From contig DATKVJ010000153.1 of the NCBI GenBank assembly GCA_035530135.1, positions 1 through 24,280 on the forward strand: 24,280 bases of DNA, written 5' to 3'. Position 1 is the stretch's first letter, and the number at the start of each line of letters is the position of its first letter. A model generated the notes under the pieces. The model was not told where the DNA came from. It did not search any database and saw nothing but the letters and a program-made list of their open reading frames with translations. The DNA comes from CAIYYX01 sp035530135. Its GTDB lineage: Bacteria; Pseudomonadota; Gammaproteobacteria; Burkholderiales; Rhodocyclaceae. The translations under genes and the position numbers were made by a program. Positions 6,479 to 16,162 of this stretch are shown in pieces.

Positions 6479-7735
6479 ATGAAGTGTGTGGATGATTTCC
6501 GCCTGCGGTTCGGCAAGCAGGAACTGGTGCCGATCATCATCGGCGGCATGGGCGTCGATATCTCGACGGCGGAACTGGCCCTGGAGGCGGCGCGCCTGGG
6601 CGGCATCGGGCACATTTCCGACGCCATGGTGCCGACCGTGTCGGATCGGCGCTTCAAGACGCACTTCGTCAAGGAGAAGCTCAAGCTCTACAAGTACAAC
6701 GTCGCCAGCTCCGACAAGTCCGCGGTGCTGTTCGATCTCGGGCGGCTGGCCGAAGCCACGCACAACCACGTCGGTCGGACCATGGAGGCCAAGGGCGGCA
6801 GCGGCCTGATCTTCGTCAACTGCATGGAAAAGCTGACCATGAACGCGCCGCGCGAGACGCTGCGCGTGCGCCTGACCGCGGCGCTGGACGCCGGCATCGA
6901 CGGCATCACGCTCTCCGCCGGGCTGCATCTGGGCTCGTTTGGCCTGATCGAGGACCATCCGCGCTTTCGCGACGCCAAGCTCGGCATCATCGTCTCCTCG
7001 CTGCGGGCGCTGCAGCTCTTCCTGCGCAAGAACGCCAGGTTGAAGCGGCTGCCCGACTACGTCGTCGTCGAGGGACCGCTCGCCGGCGGGCACCTGGGCT
7101 TCGGCATGGACTGGGCCAAGTACGACCTCGCCGTGATCATGGCGGAGATCCAGGCATACTTCAAGGCGGAGCATCTGGATATTCCGCTGATTCCCGCGGG
7201 CGGCATTTTCACCGGCGGCCAGGCCGCATCCTTCCTCGACAGCGGCGCCGCGGCGGTGCAGGTCGCGACGCGCTTCACCGTGACCCGGGAGTGCGGCTTG
7301 CCGCCGGCGGTGCAGCAGGAATACTTCAGGGCGGGCGAGGACGACATCGAGGTCAATACCATTTCGCCGACCGGCTATCCGATGCGCATGCTGAAGAACA
7401 GCCCGGCGATCGGTTCGGGCATCCGGCCCAACTGCGAGGCCTTCGGCTACCTGCTCGACGGCTCGGGCAATTGCGCCTACATCACCGCCTACAACCGCGA
7501 GCTGCTGGCCCATCCGAAGCTCCGCCACGGCTCGATCAAGCTCTCGGTGAAGGACAAGACCTGCCTGTGCACCCACATGCGCAACTTCGACTGCTGGACC
7601 TGCGGCCACTACACCTACCGCCTCAAGGACACGACGCGGCTGCTCCCCGACGGCAGCTACCAGATCCTCTCCGCCGAGCACGTGTTCCACGACTATCAGT
7701 TCAGCACCGAGCAGCAGATCGCCCTGCCGGCCTGA
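6479..7735 (+). CDS. Nitronate monooxygenase-like (2-nitropropane dioxygenase family) FMN protein with Cys-rich C-terminus
   Basis: The 418-residue protein has the TIM-barrel FMN fold of the nitronate monooxygenase / enoyl-reductase-like family: N-terminal VPIIIGGMGVDIS, a central VEGPLAGGHLGFGMD segment containing the family's active-site His, and the phosphate-binding block IPAGGIFTGGQAA followed by GAAAVQVATRF. True nitronate oxidation is not proven by sequence, since many family members act on other substrates. The C-terminal extension contains four cysteines spaced CxC-x7-CxxC (C362, C364, C372, C375) next to His366 and His377, which looks like a metal or Fe-S site and is not part of the basic fold. 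The frame stays open upstream across the end of the FAD gene, but the family match begins at MKCVDDFRL and the Shine-Dalgarno spacing favours ATG 6479. Confidence 0.8.
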   Translation: MKCVDDFRLRFGKQELVPIIIGGMGVDISTAELALEAARLGGIGHISDAMVPTVSDRRFKTHFVKEKLKLYKYNVASSDKSAVLFDLGRLAEATHNHVGRTMEAKGGSGLIFVNCMEKLTMNAPRETLRVRLTAALDAGIDGITLSAGLHLGSFGLIEDHPRFRDAKLGIIVSSLRALQLFLRKNARLKRLPDYVVVEGPLAGGHLGFGMDWAKYDLAVIMAEIQAYFKAEHLDIPLIPAGGIFTGGQAASFLDSGAAAVQVATRFTVTRECGLPPAVQQEYFRAGEDDIEVNTISPTGYPMRMLKNSPAIGSGIRPNCEAFGYLLDGSGNCAYITAYNRELLAHPKLRHGSIKLSVKDKTCLCTHMRNFDCWTCGHYTYRLKDTTRLLPDGSYQILSAEHVFHDYQFSTEQQIALPA

Positions 7736-7745
7736 CAGATCGGGC

Positions 7746-7774
7746 TTGACAGTCGCCGGTACGCGGCGTAAATT
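7746..7774 (+). promoter_or_regulatory. Sigma-70-type promoter upstream of mgtA
   Basis: A perfect -35 box TTGACA (7746-7751) is followed after exactly 17 bp by TAAATT (7769-7774), four of six consensus bases. Transcription would start near 7781, about 260 bases before the ATPase start codon. Confidence 0.65.
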
Positions 7775-7780
7775 CCGCGC

Positions 7781-8041
7781 GTCTTCATTTCAGGGAATCC
7801 GCCTTGGACAGTAGCAGATGTAGCGGCATCCGAGCCTAGCGCCTCAAAGCTTCTGTAACACAGTATTCCTATACTGCTCACGAGGCTTTCCCGCCGGGCA
7901 AAGAGCTTGGGGAAGATCGGAGCAGTCATTCACGGCGTCCTGCCGTGGATCGCAGCCCAATCACTTGTTAAGTTAAACGCACGCCGTGCCGACGATGCCA
8001 GTCGCACGGCTTGCCGAGGTATTCGGAACAGGGTGACGTAG
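7781..8041 (+). promoter_or_regulatory. Long structured 5' leader of the magnesium ATPase gene
   Basis: Between the predicted start of transcription and ATG 8042 lie about 260 non-coding bases with several perfect stems: CAGTAT/ATACTG (7861-7876, 4-base loop) nested in GCCTC/GAGGC (7841-7845 with 7882-7886); CACGGC/GCCGTG (7931-7947, 5-base loop); and GCCGTGC/GCACGGC (7983-7989 with 8004-8010). Because GCCGTG and CACGGC each occur twice, arms can swap partners. An 11-codon TTG-started frame (7804-7839) follows AGGGA with 7-base spacing and might be a leader peptide. Magnesium-transporter genes in other bacteria are often controlled by their leaders (M-box, mgtA leader), but I see no match to a known class. 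Confidence 0.5.
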
Positions 8042-10708
8042 ATGGCGCTGAAAACCACAGGAATGACCGGGTCGGTCGGCAAGCAGCAGGCCGAACTGCT
8101 CGATATCGCCCGGCTGTCCGCCGAAGAGGTGCTGGCCCGGCTCGAAGCCTCGCCGGAGGGTCTGCTCGACCGCGAAGCCGAAGAGCGGCTGGAGCAATAC
8201 GGTCCGAACGCGGTCGCCCACGAGCAGAAGAAGAGCGCGCCGCGCCAGTTGCTTGAGCACTTCGCGACGCCGCTGTCGCTGCTCCTCTTGGGGCTCGCCA
8301 CCGTATCCTTCGCGACCGGCGAGGTCAAGGGCGCGGTGGTGATCTCGATCATGGTGGTGCTCTCGGGGCTGCTCTCCTTCATCCAGGAATTCCGCTCCAA
8401 CAAGGCCGCCGAGAAGCTGCGCGAGATGGTCAGCACCACCGCCTCGGTGCTGCGCAAGGACGTGACCGCGGGGGTGCCCGAGGAGGTCAATCGCCTGTTC
8501 GAGGTCAAGCTCAGGATCCGGCCCTCGCACACCACCGAGGTGCCGATGAGTCAGGTGGTGCCAGGCGACATCATCCATCTCTCGGCCGGCGACATGATTC
8601 CGGCCGACCTGCGCATCCTCTCGGCGAAGGACCTGTTCGTGAACGAGGCCGCGCTCACCGGCGAGGCCATGCCCAAGGAGAAGTTCTTCGGCCCGGCGAG
8701 CCCCGAGCTCAAGTCGGTGCTGGAGCTGCCCAACATCTGCTTCATGGGCACCAACGTGGTCTCCGGCACCTCGGTCGCGGTGGTCGCCGCCACCGGCAGC
8801 CGCACCTATTTCGGCTCGATCGCGCAGACCGTCTCGGCGACGCGCCAGCAGACCAGCTTCGACCTGGGCATCCGCAATTTCACCTGGCTGATGATCCGCT
8901 TCATGCTGGTGATGGTGCCGCTGGTGTTCCTGATCAACGGTTTCTCCAAGGGCGACTGGATGGAAGCGCTGCTGTTCGCGGTCGCGGTGGCGGTCGGCTT
9001 GACCCCGGAGATGCTGCCGATGATCGTGACCATCAACCTGGCCAAGGGCGCCATCGCGATGTCGCGCAAGAAGGTCATCGTCAAGCGCCTGAACTCGATC
9101 CAGAATTTCGGCGCGATGGACGTGCTGTGCACCGACAAGACCGGCACCCTGACCCAGGACAAGGTGTTCCTGGAGCGGCACGTCGACATCGCCGGCAACG
9201 AGAGCGAGCACGTGCTCGAATACGCCTACTTGAACAGCCATTACCAGTCCGGCTTGAGGAACCTGCTCGACGTGGCGGTGCTGGAGCACGCCGAGGTCCG
9301 GGAGAAGCTCCACGTCGCCGAGCGCTTCGCCAAGGTCGATGAGATTCCCTTCGACTTCCAGCGCCGGCGCATGTCGGTGGTGGTCGAGGAGCGAGGCGGC
9401 AAGCACATCCTGATCTGCAAGGGTGCGGTCGAGGAGGTCTTCAACGTGTGCACGCGCACCGAGCTCGCCGGCACGGTGGTTCCCGCCGAGCGCAACCATC
9501 TCGAAGAGTTGCGCGCTGTCGTCAATGAACTGAACGAGGACGGTTTCCGCGTCATCGCCGTGGCCTACAAGGAATTGCCCGTCGGCCAGAAGACCTACAC
9601 CCTGGCGGACGAGTCCGACCTGATCCTGACCGGCTACATCGCCTTCCTCGATCCGCCCAAGGAGACCGCCGCGGCGGCCATCGCCATGCTGCGCCAGCAC
9701 GGCGTCACGGTGAAGATCCTGACCGGCGACAACGAGGTGGTGACGCGCAAGGTCTGCCGCGAGGTCGGCCTCGAGGTAGATCACGTGGCGCTGGGCAGCG
9801 AGATCGAAGCGCTCTCGGACCTGGCGCTGGCCGAACTGGCCGAGGAGGTGTCGGTGTTCGCCAAGCTCTCGCCGCAGCAGAAGGCGCGGGTGATCAAGGC
9901 GCTGCACCTGAAGGGCCACGTGGTCGGCTTCCTCGGCGACGGCATCAACGACGGCCCGGCCCTGAGGGCCGCCGACGTCGGCATCTCGGTCGACACCGCG
10001 GTGGACATCGCCAAGGAATCGGCCGACATCATCCTGCTGGAGAAGAGCCTGATGATTCTGGAGGAGGGGATCATCGAGGGCCGCAAGGTGTTCGGCAACA
10101 TCGTCAAGTACATCAAGATGGGCGCCTCGTCCAACTTCGGCAACATGTTCTCGGTGATCGGCGCTTCGGCCTTCCTGCCCTTCCTGCCGATGGCGCCGGT
10201 GCAGATCCTGTTCAACAACCTGCTCTACGACTTCTCGCAGACGGCGGTGGCGACCGACAGCGTCGATGAGGAATACGTCAGGCTGCCGCGCAAGTGGGAC
10301 ATCGGCAACATCGCGCGCTTCATGTTCTTCATCGGTCCGATCAGCTCGATCTTCGACTACGCGACCTTCTTCACCATGATCTATTTCTTCGGCGCCTGGA
10401 ACGATCCGGCACTGTTCCAGGCCGGCTGGTTCGTCGAATCCTTGCTCTCCCAGACCCTGATCGTCCACGTCATCCGCACCGGCCGGATTCCCTTCATCCA
10501 GAGCAAGGCCAGCGTCCCGCTGATGGTGATGACCGGGGTGATCTGCGCGATCGGCGTGGCGCTGCCCTATTCGCAGTTCGCCCACGCCCTGGACCTGGTG
10601 GCTCTGCCCATCCACTACTGGTTCGCGCTGGCGGCGATTCTGCTCGGTTACATGACCTTGACCCAGCTGGTCAAGACCTGGCTGATCCGCCGCTTCGGCC
10701 TGGGCTGA
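8042..10708 (+). CDS. mgtA: Magnesium-translocating P-type ATPase (P3B type)
   Basis: The 888-residue membrane protein should import Mg2+ across the inner membrane using ATP. It matches MgtA/MgtB in length (E. coli MgtA is about 898) and layout: an N-terminal cytoplasmic part, first membrane pair near residues 80-115, actuator domain with the TGE loop (ALTGEAMPKE), a third/fourth membrane pair ending in VGLTPEMLPMIV, the phosphorylation site D365 in CTDKTGTLTQD, the nucleotide-binding domain with DFQRRRMSV and KGAVEEV, the hinge GDGINDGPALRAADVG, and six C-terminal membrane helices with ILFNNLLYDFSQ. All catalytic motifs are intact. ATG 8042 follows AGGGTGA at 8030-8036. A strong promoter and long structured leader precede it, consistent with post-initiation control. 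Its stop is only 7 bp from the stop of the convergent iclR-type gene. Confidence 0.95.
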   Translation: MALKTTGMTGSVGKQQAELLDIARLSAEEVLARLEASPEGLLDREAEERLEQYGPNAVAHEQKKSAPRQLLEHFATPLSLLLLGLATVSFATGEVKGAVVISIMVVLSGLLSFIQEFRSNKAAEKLREMVSTTASVLRKDVTAGVPEEVNRLFEVKLRIRPSHTTEVPMSQVVPGDIIHLSAGDMIPADLRILSAKDLFVNEAALTGEAMPKEKFFGPASPELKSVLELPNICFMGTNVVSGTSVAVVAATGSRTYFGSIAQTVSATRQQTSFDLGIRNFTWLMIRFMLVMVPLVFLINGFSKGDWMEALLFAVAVAVGLTPEMLPMIVTINLAKGAIAMSRKKVIVKRLNSIQNFGAMDVLCTDKTGTLTQDKVFLERHVDIAGNESEHVLEYAYLNSHYQSGLRNLLDVAVLEHAEVREKLHVAERFAKVDEIPFDFQRRRMSVVVEERGGKHILICKGAVEEVFNVCTRTELAGTVVPAERNHLEELRAVVNELNEDGFRVIAVAYKELPVGQKTYTLADESDLILTGYIAFLDPPKETAAAAIAMLRQHGVTVKILTGDNEVVTRKVCREVGLEVDHVALGSEIEALSDLALAELAEEVSVFAKLSPQQKARVIKALHLKGHVVGFLGDGINDGPALRAADVGISVDTAVDIAKESADIILLEKSLMILEEGIIEGRKVFGNIVKYIKMGASSNFGNMFSVIGASAFLPFLPMAPVQILFNNLLYDFSQTAVATDSVDEEYVRLPRKWDIGNIARFMFFIGPISSIFDYATFFTMIYFFGAWNDPALFQAGWFVESLLSQTLIVHVIRTGRIPFIQSKASVPLMVMTGVICAIGVALPYSQFAHALDLVALPIHYWFALAAILLGYMTLTQLVKTWLIRRFGLG

Positions 10709-10715
10709 ATCCGTC

Positions 10716-11522
10716 CTACAGGGGTTTGGCGCCCAGGCGTTTGGACAGGACCCGGGAGAATTCCAGCACGGCGGCGATCTCGGGCTGATCGCGGCCCGGC
10801 TCACCGTCGCGCTTCAAGGTGCTGACGGCGACCGCGGCGATGGCGCGGCTGCCCGACGCGTCGAACACCGGAGCGCCGATGCAGCGCATGCCTTCCCGCG
10901 TCTCCTCGTCGTCGATGGAGTAGCCCTTGAGGCGCGCCTCGTGCAGGTCGGCGAGCAGACCCTTCAGGGTCTTGTGGCTGTGCGGCGTCAGCCGGCGCAG
11001 CGGGACGCCGCGGTAGAGGGCGCGCACGCGCTCGTCGGACAGCGTGGACAACAGCGCTTTGCCGGTGGCCGTGCAGTTGGCGGGCAGGCGCATGCCGATG
11101 CGGTAGGTGACGCCCAGGGGCGAATCGCCGTTGCGGCAGGCGATGTAGACCACGTCGGTGCCATCTTGCAGCGCCAGCACCACGCCCTCGCCGGGCAGCA
11201 TCGCCAGCGCGTCCCAGGTGCTGGCGAATTCTTGGGTCAGATCGATGTTGGCGAGATAGGCGTGGGCCAGATCGACGAGGTGCGTCCCGAGCTGATAGGC
11301 GCCGTTGTCTACACGGCGCACCAGGCCGGTACGGGCCAGAGAGGTGGCCAGGGCCAGGACGCTGCTCTTGGGCAGTGCGAGGCGGGCGGTGAGCTCGGCC
11401 AGCGACAGCGGCTCCCTTGACCCGGCCAGCGTGTCGAGGATCTGGACGGCTCTCAACACCGAAGGCACGGCGCCCTTGGGCAGAGGGCTCTTGTCGATCT
11501 GGGCGGGATTCGGTGTTGACAT
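10716..11522 (-). CDS. IclR-family transcriptional regulator
   Basis: The 268-residue protein has an N-terminal winged helix-turn-helix (about residues 20-80: VLRAVQILDTLA, LSLAELTARLALPKSSVLALATSL in outline, then GLVRR) and a C-terminal effector-binding IclR domain with the typical TATGKALLS segment, the GYSIDDEETREGMRCIGAPVF block and an AIAAVAVS strand. It is transcribed away from the mmsA operon across an 84-bp gap, the classical arrangement for a local regulator of a catabolic operon; the effector is unknown but is likely a small acid. ATG at 11522 is chosen; an in-frame ATG at 11555 would overlap a candidate -10 box (TAGAAT on the minus strand, 11554-11559). Its 3' end nearly touches mgtA, without a visible terminator. 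Confidence 0.88.
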   Translation of the reverse strand: MSTPNPAQIDKSPLPKGAVPSVLRAVQILDTLAGSREPLSLAELTARLALPKSSVLALATSLARTGLVRRVDNGAYQLGTHLVDLAHAYLANIDLTQEFASTWDALAMLPGEGVVLALQDGTDVVYIACRNGDSPLGVTYRIGMRLPANCTATGKALLSTLSDERVRALYRGVPLRRLTPHSHKTLKGLLADLHEARLKGYSIDDEETREGMRCIGAPVFDASGSRAIAAVAVSTLKRDGEPGRDQPEIAAVLEFSRVLSKRLGAKPL

Positions 11523-11606
11523 GGGTTCCGGGAGGGACGTATTCTTCGTGCACATTCTAGCATGACGTTCAGTATCCTGTACGATGACCGAGGCGCTGGC
11601 AAGCTG
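11523..11606. promoter_or_regulatory. Divergent promoter/operator region, iclR-type gene and mmsA
   Basis: The 84 bp between divergent start codons must hold both promoters and probably the IclR operator. On the minus strand TAGAAT lies at 11554-11559. On the plus strand TATCCT (11573-11578) and TACGAT (11580-11585) are weak -10 candidates. A GTGCAC palindrome lies at 11548-11553. I could not identify a convincing IclR-type inverted repeat. Confidence 0.5.
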
Positions 11607-13126
<1,520 letters not shown>

Positions 13127-13130
<4 letters not shown>

Positions 13131-14107
13131 TGCCGGCTAAAATTCTGGTCACCCGCGCGGTGTTCCCCGAAGTGCTGGCGCGTCTCGCGGCGCACTTCGA
13201 GGTCGATTACCACGACTTCGACGAGCCGCTCGCGCCCTCGGCGCTGGCGGCGCGGCTGGCGGACAAGGCCGGGGCGCTGACGATGCCGACCGATCGCGTC
13301 GACGCCGAACTGCTCGCCGCCTGCCCGCAACTGCGCGCGGTCTGCAACGGCGCCGTCGGCCACAACAACTTCGACCTGGAAGCCATGAGCCGCGCCGGGG
13401 TGATGGCCACCAACACCCCCGGCGTCCTCGACGACACCACCGCCGATCTGGCCTGGAGCCTGCTGCTCGCCAGCGCGCGGCGCGTCGTCGCCGCCGACCA
13501 ATGGGTGCGCGCCGGGCGCTGGGACGGCTGGCGGCTCCAGGGTTGGCTGGGCCAGGACGTGCATCACGCCACCCTCGGCATCCTCGGCATGGGGCGCATC
13601 GGCCAAGCCGTGGCGCGGCGGGCGGCGGGTTTCTCGATGCGGGTGATCTATCACAACCGCCACCGGCTGCCCGAGGCGAACGAACGCGAATGCAACGCAA
13701 CTTGGGTGGATAAGACGACGCTGCTCTCTGATGCGGACTTTCTGGTGCTGGTGCTGCCCTACACGCCGGGCTCGCACCACATCATCGGCGCCGCCGAATT
13801 GGCGCTGATGAAGCCGGGCGCGCATCTGATCAACATCGCGCGCGGCGGCATCGTGGACGACGATGCGTTGATCGGCGCGCTGGCGGCGCGTCGCATCGGG
13901 GGCGCGGGGCTCGACGTGTTCGAGGGCGAGCCGACGCTCGACCCGCGCTTCTTCGCGCTCGACAACGTGGTGCTGACGCCGCACATCGGTTCCGCGTCGG
14001 CGGCCACGCGCATGAAGATGGCGATGCTGGCGGCGGACAACCTGATCGCCGCGCTCACCGGCGGCCATCCGCCCAATCTGCTCAACCCGGAGGTGCGCGC
14101 GTGCTGA
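13127..14107 (+). CDS. D-isomer-specific 2-hydroxyacid dehydrogenase (glyoxylate/hydroxypyruvate reductase-like)
   Basis: The 326-residue NAD(P)-dependent enzyme reduces a 2-keto acid to the D-2-hydroxyacid or the reverse. The catalytic domain begins KILVTRAVF; the Rossmann motif is LGMGRIG (G154, G156, G159); NIARGG contains the substrate-binding Arg, LDVFEGEP the catalytic Glu and TPHIGSAS the catalytic His. It resembles the GhrB / 2-ketogluconate reductase branch, but substrate cannot be fixed from sequence. ATG 13127 overlaps the mmsA stop as ATGA, with a second ATG at 13130. Its own stop overlaps the next gene's GTG by seven bases. In an operon with mmsA and a GlcG-like gene, a role in a short hydroxyacid or semialdehyde pathway is plausible. 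Confidence 0.88.
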
Positions 14108-14502
14108 CCCTGAACGAAGCGAAGCGGATAGCGGCGGCGGCGCGCGTCGAGGCGGAGAAGAACGGCTGGACGGTGGTCATTGCGATCGTCGATGACGGCG
14201 GCCACCTGATGTATCTGGAACGGATGGACGGCACGCAAAAGGCTTCGATCCGGATCGCCGAAGAAAAGGCCAGGACCGCGATCCTGTTCAAGCGTCCGAC
14301 CAAGGTCTTCGAGGACGCGGTCGCGGCCGGGCGCGTCTCCGTGCTCGGCCTGCCCGGCGCGCTGCCGATCGAGGGCGGCCTGCCCCTGGTCAGAAGCGGC
14401 GATCACCTCGGTGCCATCGGCATCTCGGGTGTCCGCGCGCACCAGGACGGCGCCGTCGCCGCCGCCGGCGTGGCGGATTTCGATACCGCGGGAGCGCGCT
14501 GA
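14101..14502 (+). CDS. GlcG/HbpS family (haem-degrading domain-like) protein
   Basis: The 133-residue protein matches the GlcG/HbpS (DUF336) family: an N-terminal helix LNEAKRIAAAARVEAEKNGW, a strand VVIAIVDDGGHLMYLERMDG, then IRIAEEKARTA and a GLPLV...GAIGISG glycine-rich segment, usual order and length. HbpS binds haem and acts as a redox-linked octamer in Streptomyces; GlcG sits in the glycolate oxidase operon of E. coli with no settled function, so the role here is open. There is no signal peptide. It starts with GTG 14101, overlapping the dehydrogenase stop by seven bases, which fixes it as the third gene of the mmsA operon. Pairing with a hydroxyacid dehydrogenase echoes the glc operon context. 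Confidence 0.85.
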   Translation: MLTLNEAKRIAAAARVEAEKNGWTVVIAIVDDGGHLMYLERMDGTQKASIRIAEEKARTAILFKRPTKVFEDAVAAGRVSVLGLPGALPIEGGLPLVRSGDHLGAIGISGVRAHQDGAVAAAGVADFDTAGAR

Positions 14503-14521
14503 TGCGCTGCCCTTTCCTTGC

Positions 14522-14549
14522 TTCACATCTGAACTTCTGAGGGTATAGT
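14522..14549 (+). promoter_or_regulatory. Sigma-70-type promoter of the ABC importer operon
   Basis: TTCACA (14522-14527, five of six consensus bases) and TATAGT (14544-14549, five of six) are separated by 16 bp. It starts 19 bp after the glcG-like stop. Transcription would begin near 14556, leaving a leader of about 195 bases before the binding-protein gene. Short competing stems are possible in the leader (GCACC/GGTGC and GTCCG/CGGAC, 14573-14607). Confidence 0.6.
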
Positions 14550-14738
14550 CCACTTTTCAAGATTGACCGATTGCACCGATCAAGTGTCCGGGAAACCTGG
14601 TGCGGACCCAGCAATGGGGAAATTAGAGACACGGTTCGAGGAGTTTAAGACCATCGCTGTGGTGGCGAGCTGCCCGGGAGAGCGGTTCCCGACGGGCGGG
14701 TCGGCGTCGCGGCGATACCAACGAAGCAGGATCCACCA

Positions 14739-14746
14739 AAAGGAGG
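14739..14746 (+). promoter_or_regulatory. Strong ribosome-binding site of the binding-protein gene
   Basis: AAAGGAGG at 14739-14746 is a near-perfect Shine-Dalgarno sequence, 6 bases before ATG 14753. It fits the high expression expected for a periplasmic receptor and rules out the in-frame TTG at 14747. Confidence 0.8.
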
Positions 14747-14752
14747 TTGCAC

Positions 14753-16018
14753 ATGTCTGATAAGAACTTGTTGGAGACGAAAATCAGCCGTCGCGGCGTG
14801 ATCAAGGCGGCTGCCGCTGCCGGCGCGCTGCAGGTCGGCGCACCGTTCATCGGCAACGCGCGCGCCGCCGAGCCGGTCAAGATCGGCCTGGACAACCCGC
14901 TCACCGGCACCTATGCCGCCGTCGGCAAGAACGAGATGATCGGCTGCCAGCTCGCCATCGAGCAGATCAACGCCAAGGGCGGCATACTCGGCCGGCCGGC
15001 CGAGCTCCTGGTCGAGGACTCGACCAGCGGTGATGCCGGCACGGCGGTGCAGAAGGCGCGCAAGCTGATCGAGCGCGACAAGGTGAGCTTCCTGCTCGGC
15101 AACGTCAATTCGGCGCTGGCGATGGCCATGGCCCAGGTCGCCTACGAGAAGGGCGTGATCCACGTCGTGCCCGGCGGCCACACCGATGCCGTCACCGGCG
15201 CCAGCTGCCACTGGAACGTGTTCCGGGTCTGCAACACCACCCAGATGGAAGCCTACGCGGTGGGCCCCGAGCTGCTCAAGAAGGGCGGCAAGAAGTGGTA
15301 CTTCATCACCCCCGACTACGCCTTCGGCCACACCCTCCAGGCCGGCCTGGAGAAAGCCGCGGCCAAGATCGGCGCGGTCAAGGTGGGTGGCGACCTGACG
15401 CCGCTCGGTACCACGGATTTCTCCTCCTACCTGATCAAGGCCCAGGCGGCGAAGCCCGACGTGATCATCTTCCTGACCCAGGGCAACGACATGATCAACG
15501 CCCTGAAGCAGGCGGTGCAGTTCGGCCTGGAGAAGCGCTTCCACCTGGCCGGCGCCCAGCAGGAGCTCGAGGCGCTCGAAGGCCTGCCGCCCGAGGCGCG
15601 CATCGGCACCTGGGTGTTCGAGTGGTACTGGAACCAGCCGGGGGTGCCGCACGTCGCGGAATTCGTCGCCGCAATCAAGAAGAAGACCGGCCGGGTGCCG
15701 ACCGCCCGCACCTGGTTCGGCTTTGCCTCGACCTGGACCTGCGCGCTGGCCGCCAACTCCGCCAAGTCGCTCGACGCACGCAAGATGGCCAAGGCACTGC
15801 AGGGCATGAAGCTGCCGCCGGAAGTGGGCCTGATGCCGGAGCAGCCGTTCTTCCGGGCCGGCCAGAATCAGCTGATTCCCACGCTCTACGTGGGCAATGC
15901 CCGGGCCAAGGGCCCCGCGGGCCCGGACGACCTGTTCAACGTCACCGAGGTCGTCAAGGGTACCGATGTCGCCGGCACCCTCGAGGAGTCCGGCTGCAAG
16001 ATGGTTTGGCCCACCTGA
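14753..16018 (+). CDS. ABC-importer periplasmic binding protein, LivJ/LivK type, Tat signal
   Basis: The 421-residue protein is the solute receptor of the adjacent importer. The N-terminus has a twin-arginine signal, SRRGVIKAA followed by an Ala-rich core, with likely cleavage after ARA before AEPVKIG. The mature part is a type I periplasmic binding fold (Peripla_BP_6): KIGLDNPLTGTYAAVG, GGILGRPAELLVEDS, and FITPDYAFGHTLQAG lie in the expected order. The ligand is unknown: this receptor family takes branched-chain amino acids, amides, aromatic acids and other small carboxylates. A Tat rather than Sec signal is common in this subgroup in betaproteobacteria. The upstream operon for semialdehyde and hydroxyacid metabolism suggests a carboxylate, but that is inference. 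The start is fixed by the AAAGGAGG site. Confidence 0.9.
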   Translation: MSDKNLLETKISRRGVIKAAAAAGALQVGAPFIGNARAAEPVKIGLDNPLTGTYAAVGKNEMIGCQLAIEQINAKGGILGRPAELLVEDSTSGDAGTAVQKARKLIERDKVSFLLGNVNSALAMAMAQVAYEKGVIHVVPGGHTDAVTGASCHWNVFRVCNTTQMEAYAVGPELLKKGGKKWYFITPDYAFGHTLQAGLEKAAAKIGAVKVGGDLTPLGTTDFSSYLIKAQAAKPDVIIFLTQGNDMINALKQAVQFGLEKRFHLAGAQQELEALEGLPPEARIGTWVFEWYWNQPGVPHVAEFVAAIKKKTGRVPTARTWFGFASTWTCALAANSAKSLDARKMAKALQGMKLPPEVGLMPEQPFFRAGQNQLIPTLYVGNARAKGPAGPDDLFNVTEVVKGTDVAGTLEESGCKMVWPT

Positions 16019-16043
16019 ACGCTGCTTGGCTAACCTGAAACGT

Positions 16044-16085
16044 CCGGGACCGGGCGTCGCGCGTTTGGCGGCGACCGGCCCCGGG
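16044..16085 (+). other. GC-rich intercistronic stem-loop after the binding-protein gene
   Basis: GTCGC (16056-16060) pairs with GCGAC (16071-16075) around a 10-base loop, and flanking CCGGG/CCCGG tracts can extend the stem imperfectly. It lies in the 144-bp gap between receptor and permease genes. Such hairpins often keep the receptor mRNA in excess by stabilising its 3' end or causing partial termination; that role is inferred here. Confidence 0.4.
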
Positions 16086-16162
16086 CTGTGCCGCTTCGCC
16101 CCGGTCGTCTCGGCCGGCGCGGCGCGCGGCGGACTTCACTTGGTGGATAGGTGTGACCCTCC

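Noticed and set aside
7973..10804. A 943-codon minus-strand open frame opposite mgtA
   Set aside because: The translation is rich in His, Asp, Arg and Gln without any recognisable domain and mirrors the codon bias of mgtA, so it is a shadow of that gene.
14563..14760. A 65-codon TTG-started ORF in the importer leader
   Set aside because: It has no ribosome-binding site, no family match, and overlaps the strong Shine-Dalgarno sequence and start of the binding-protein gene.
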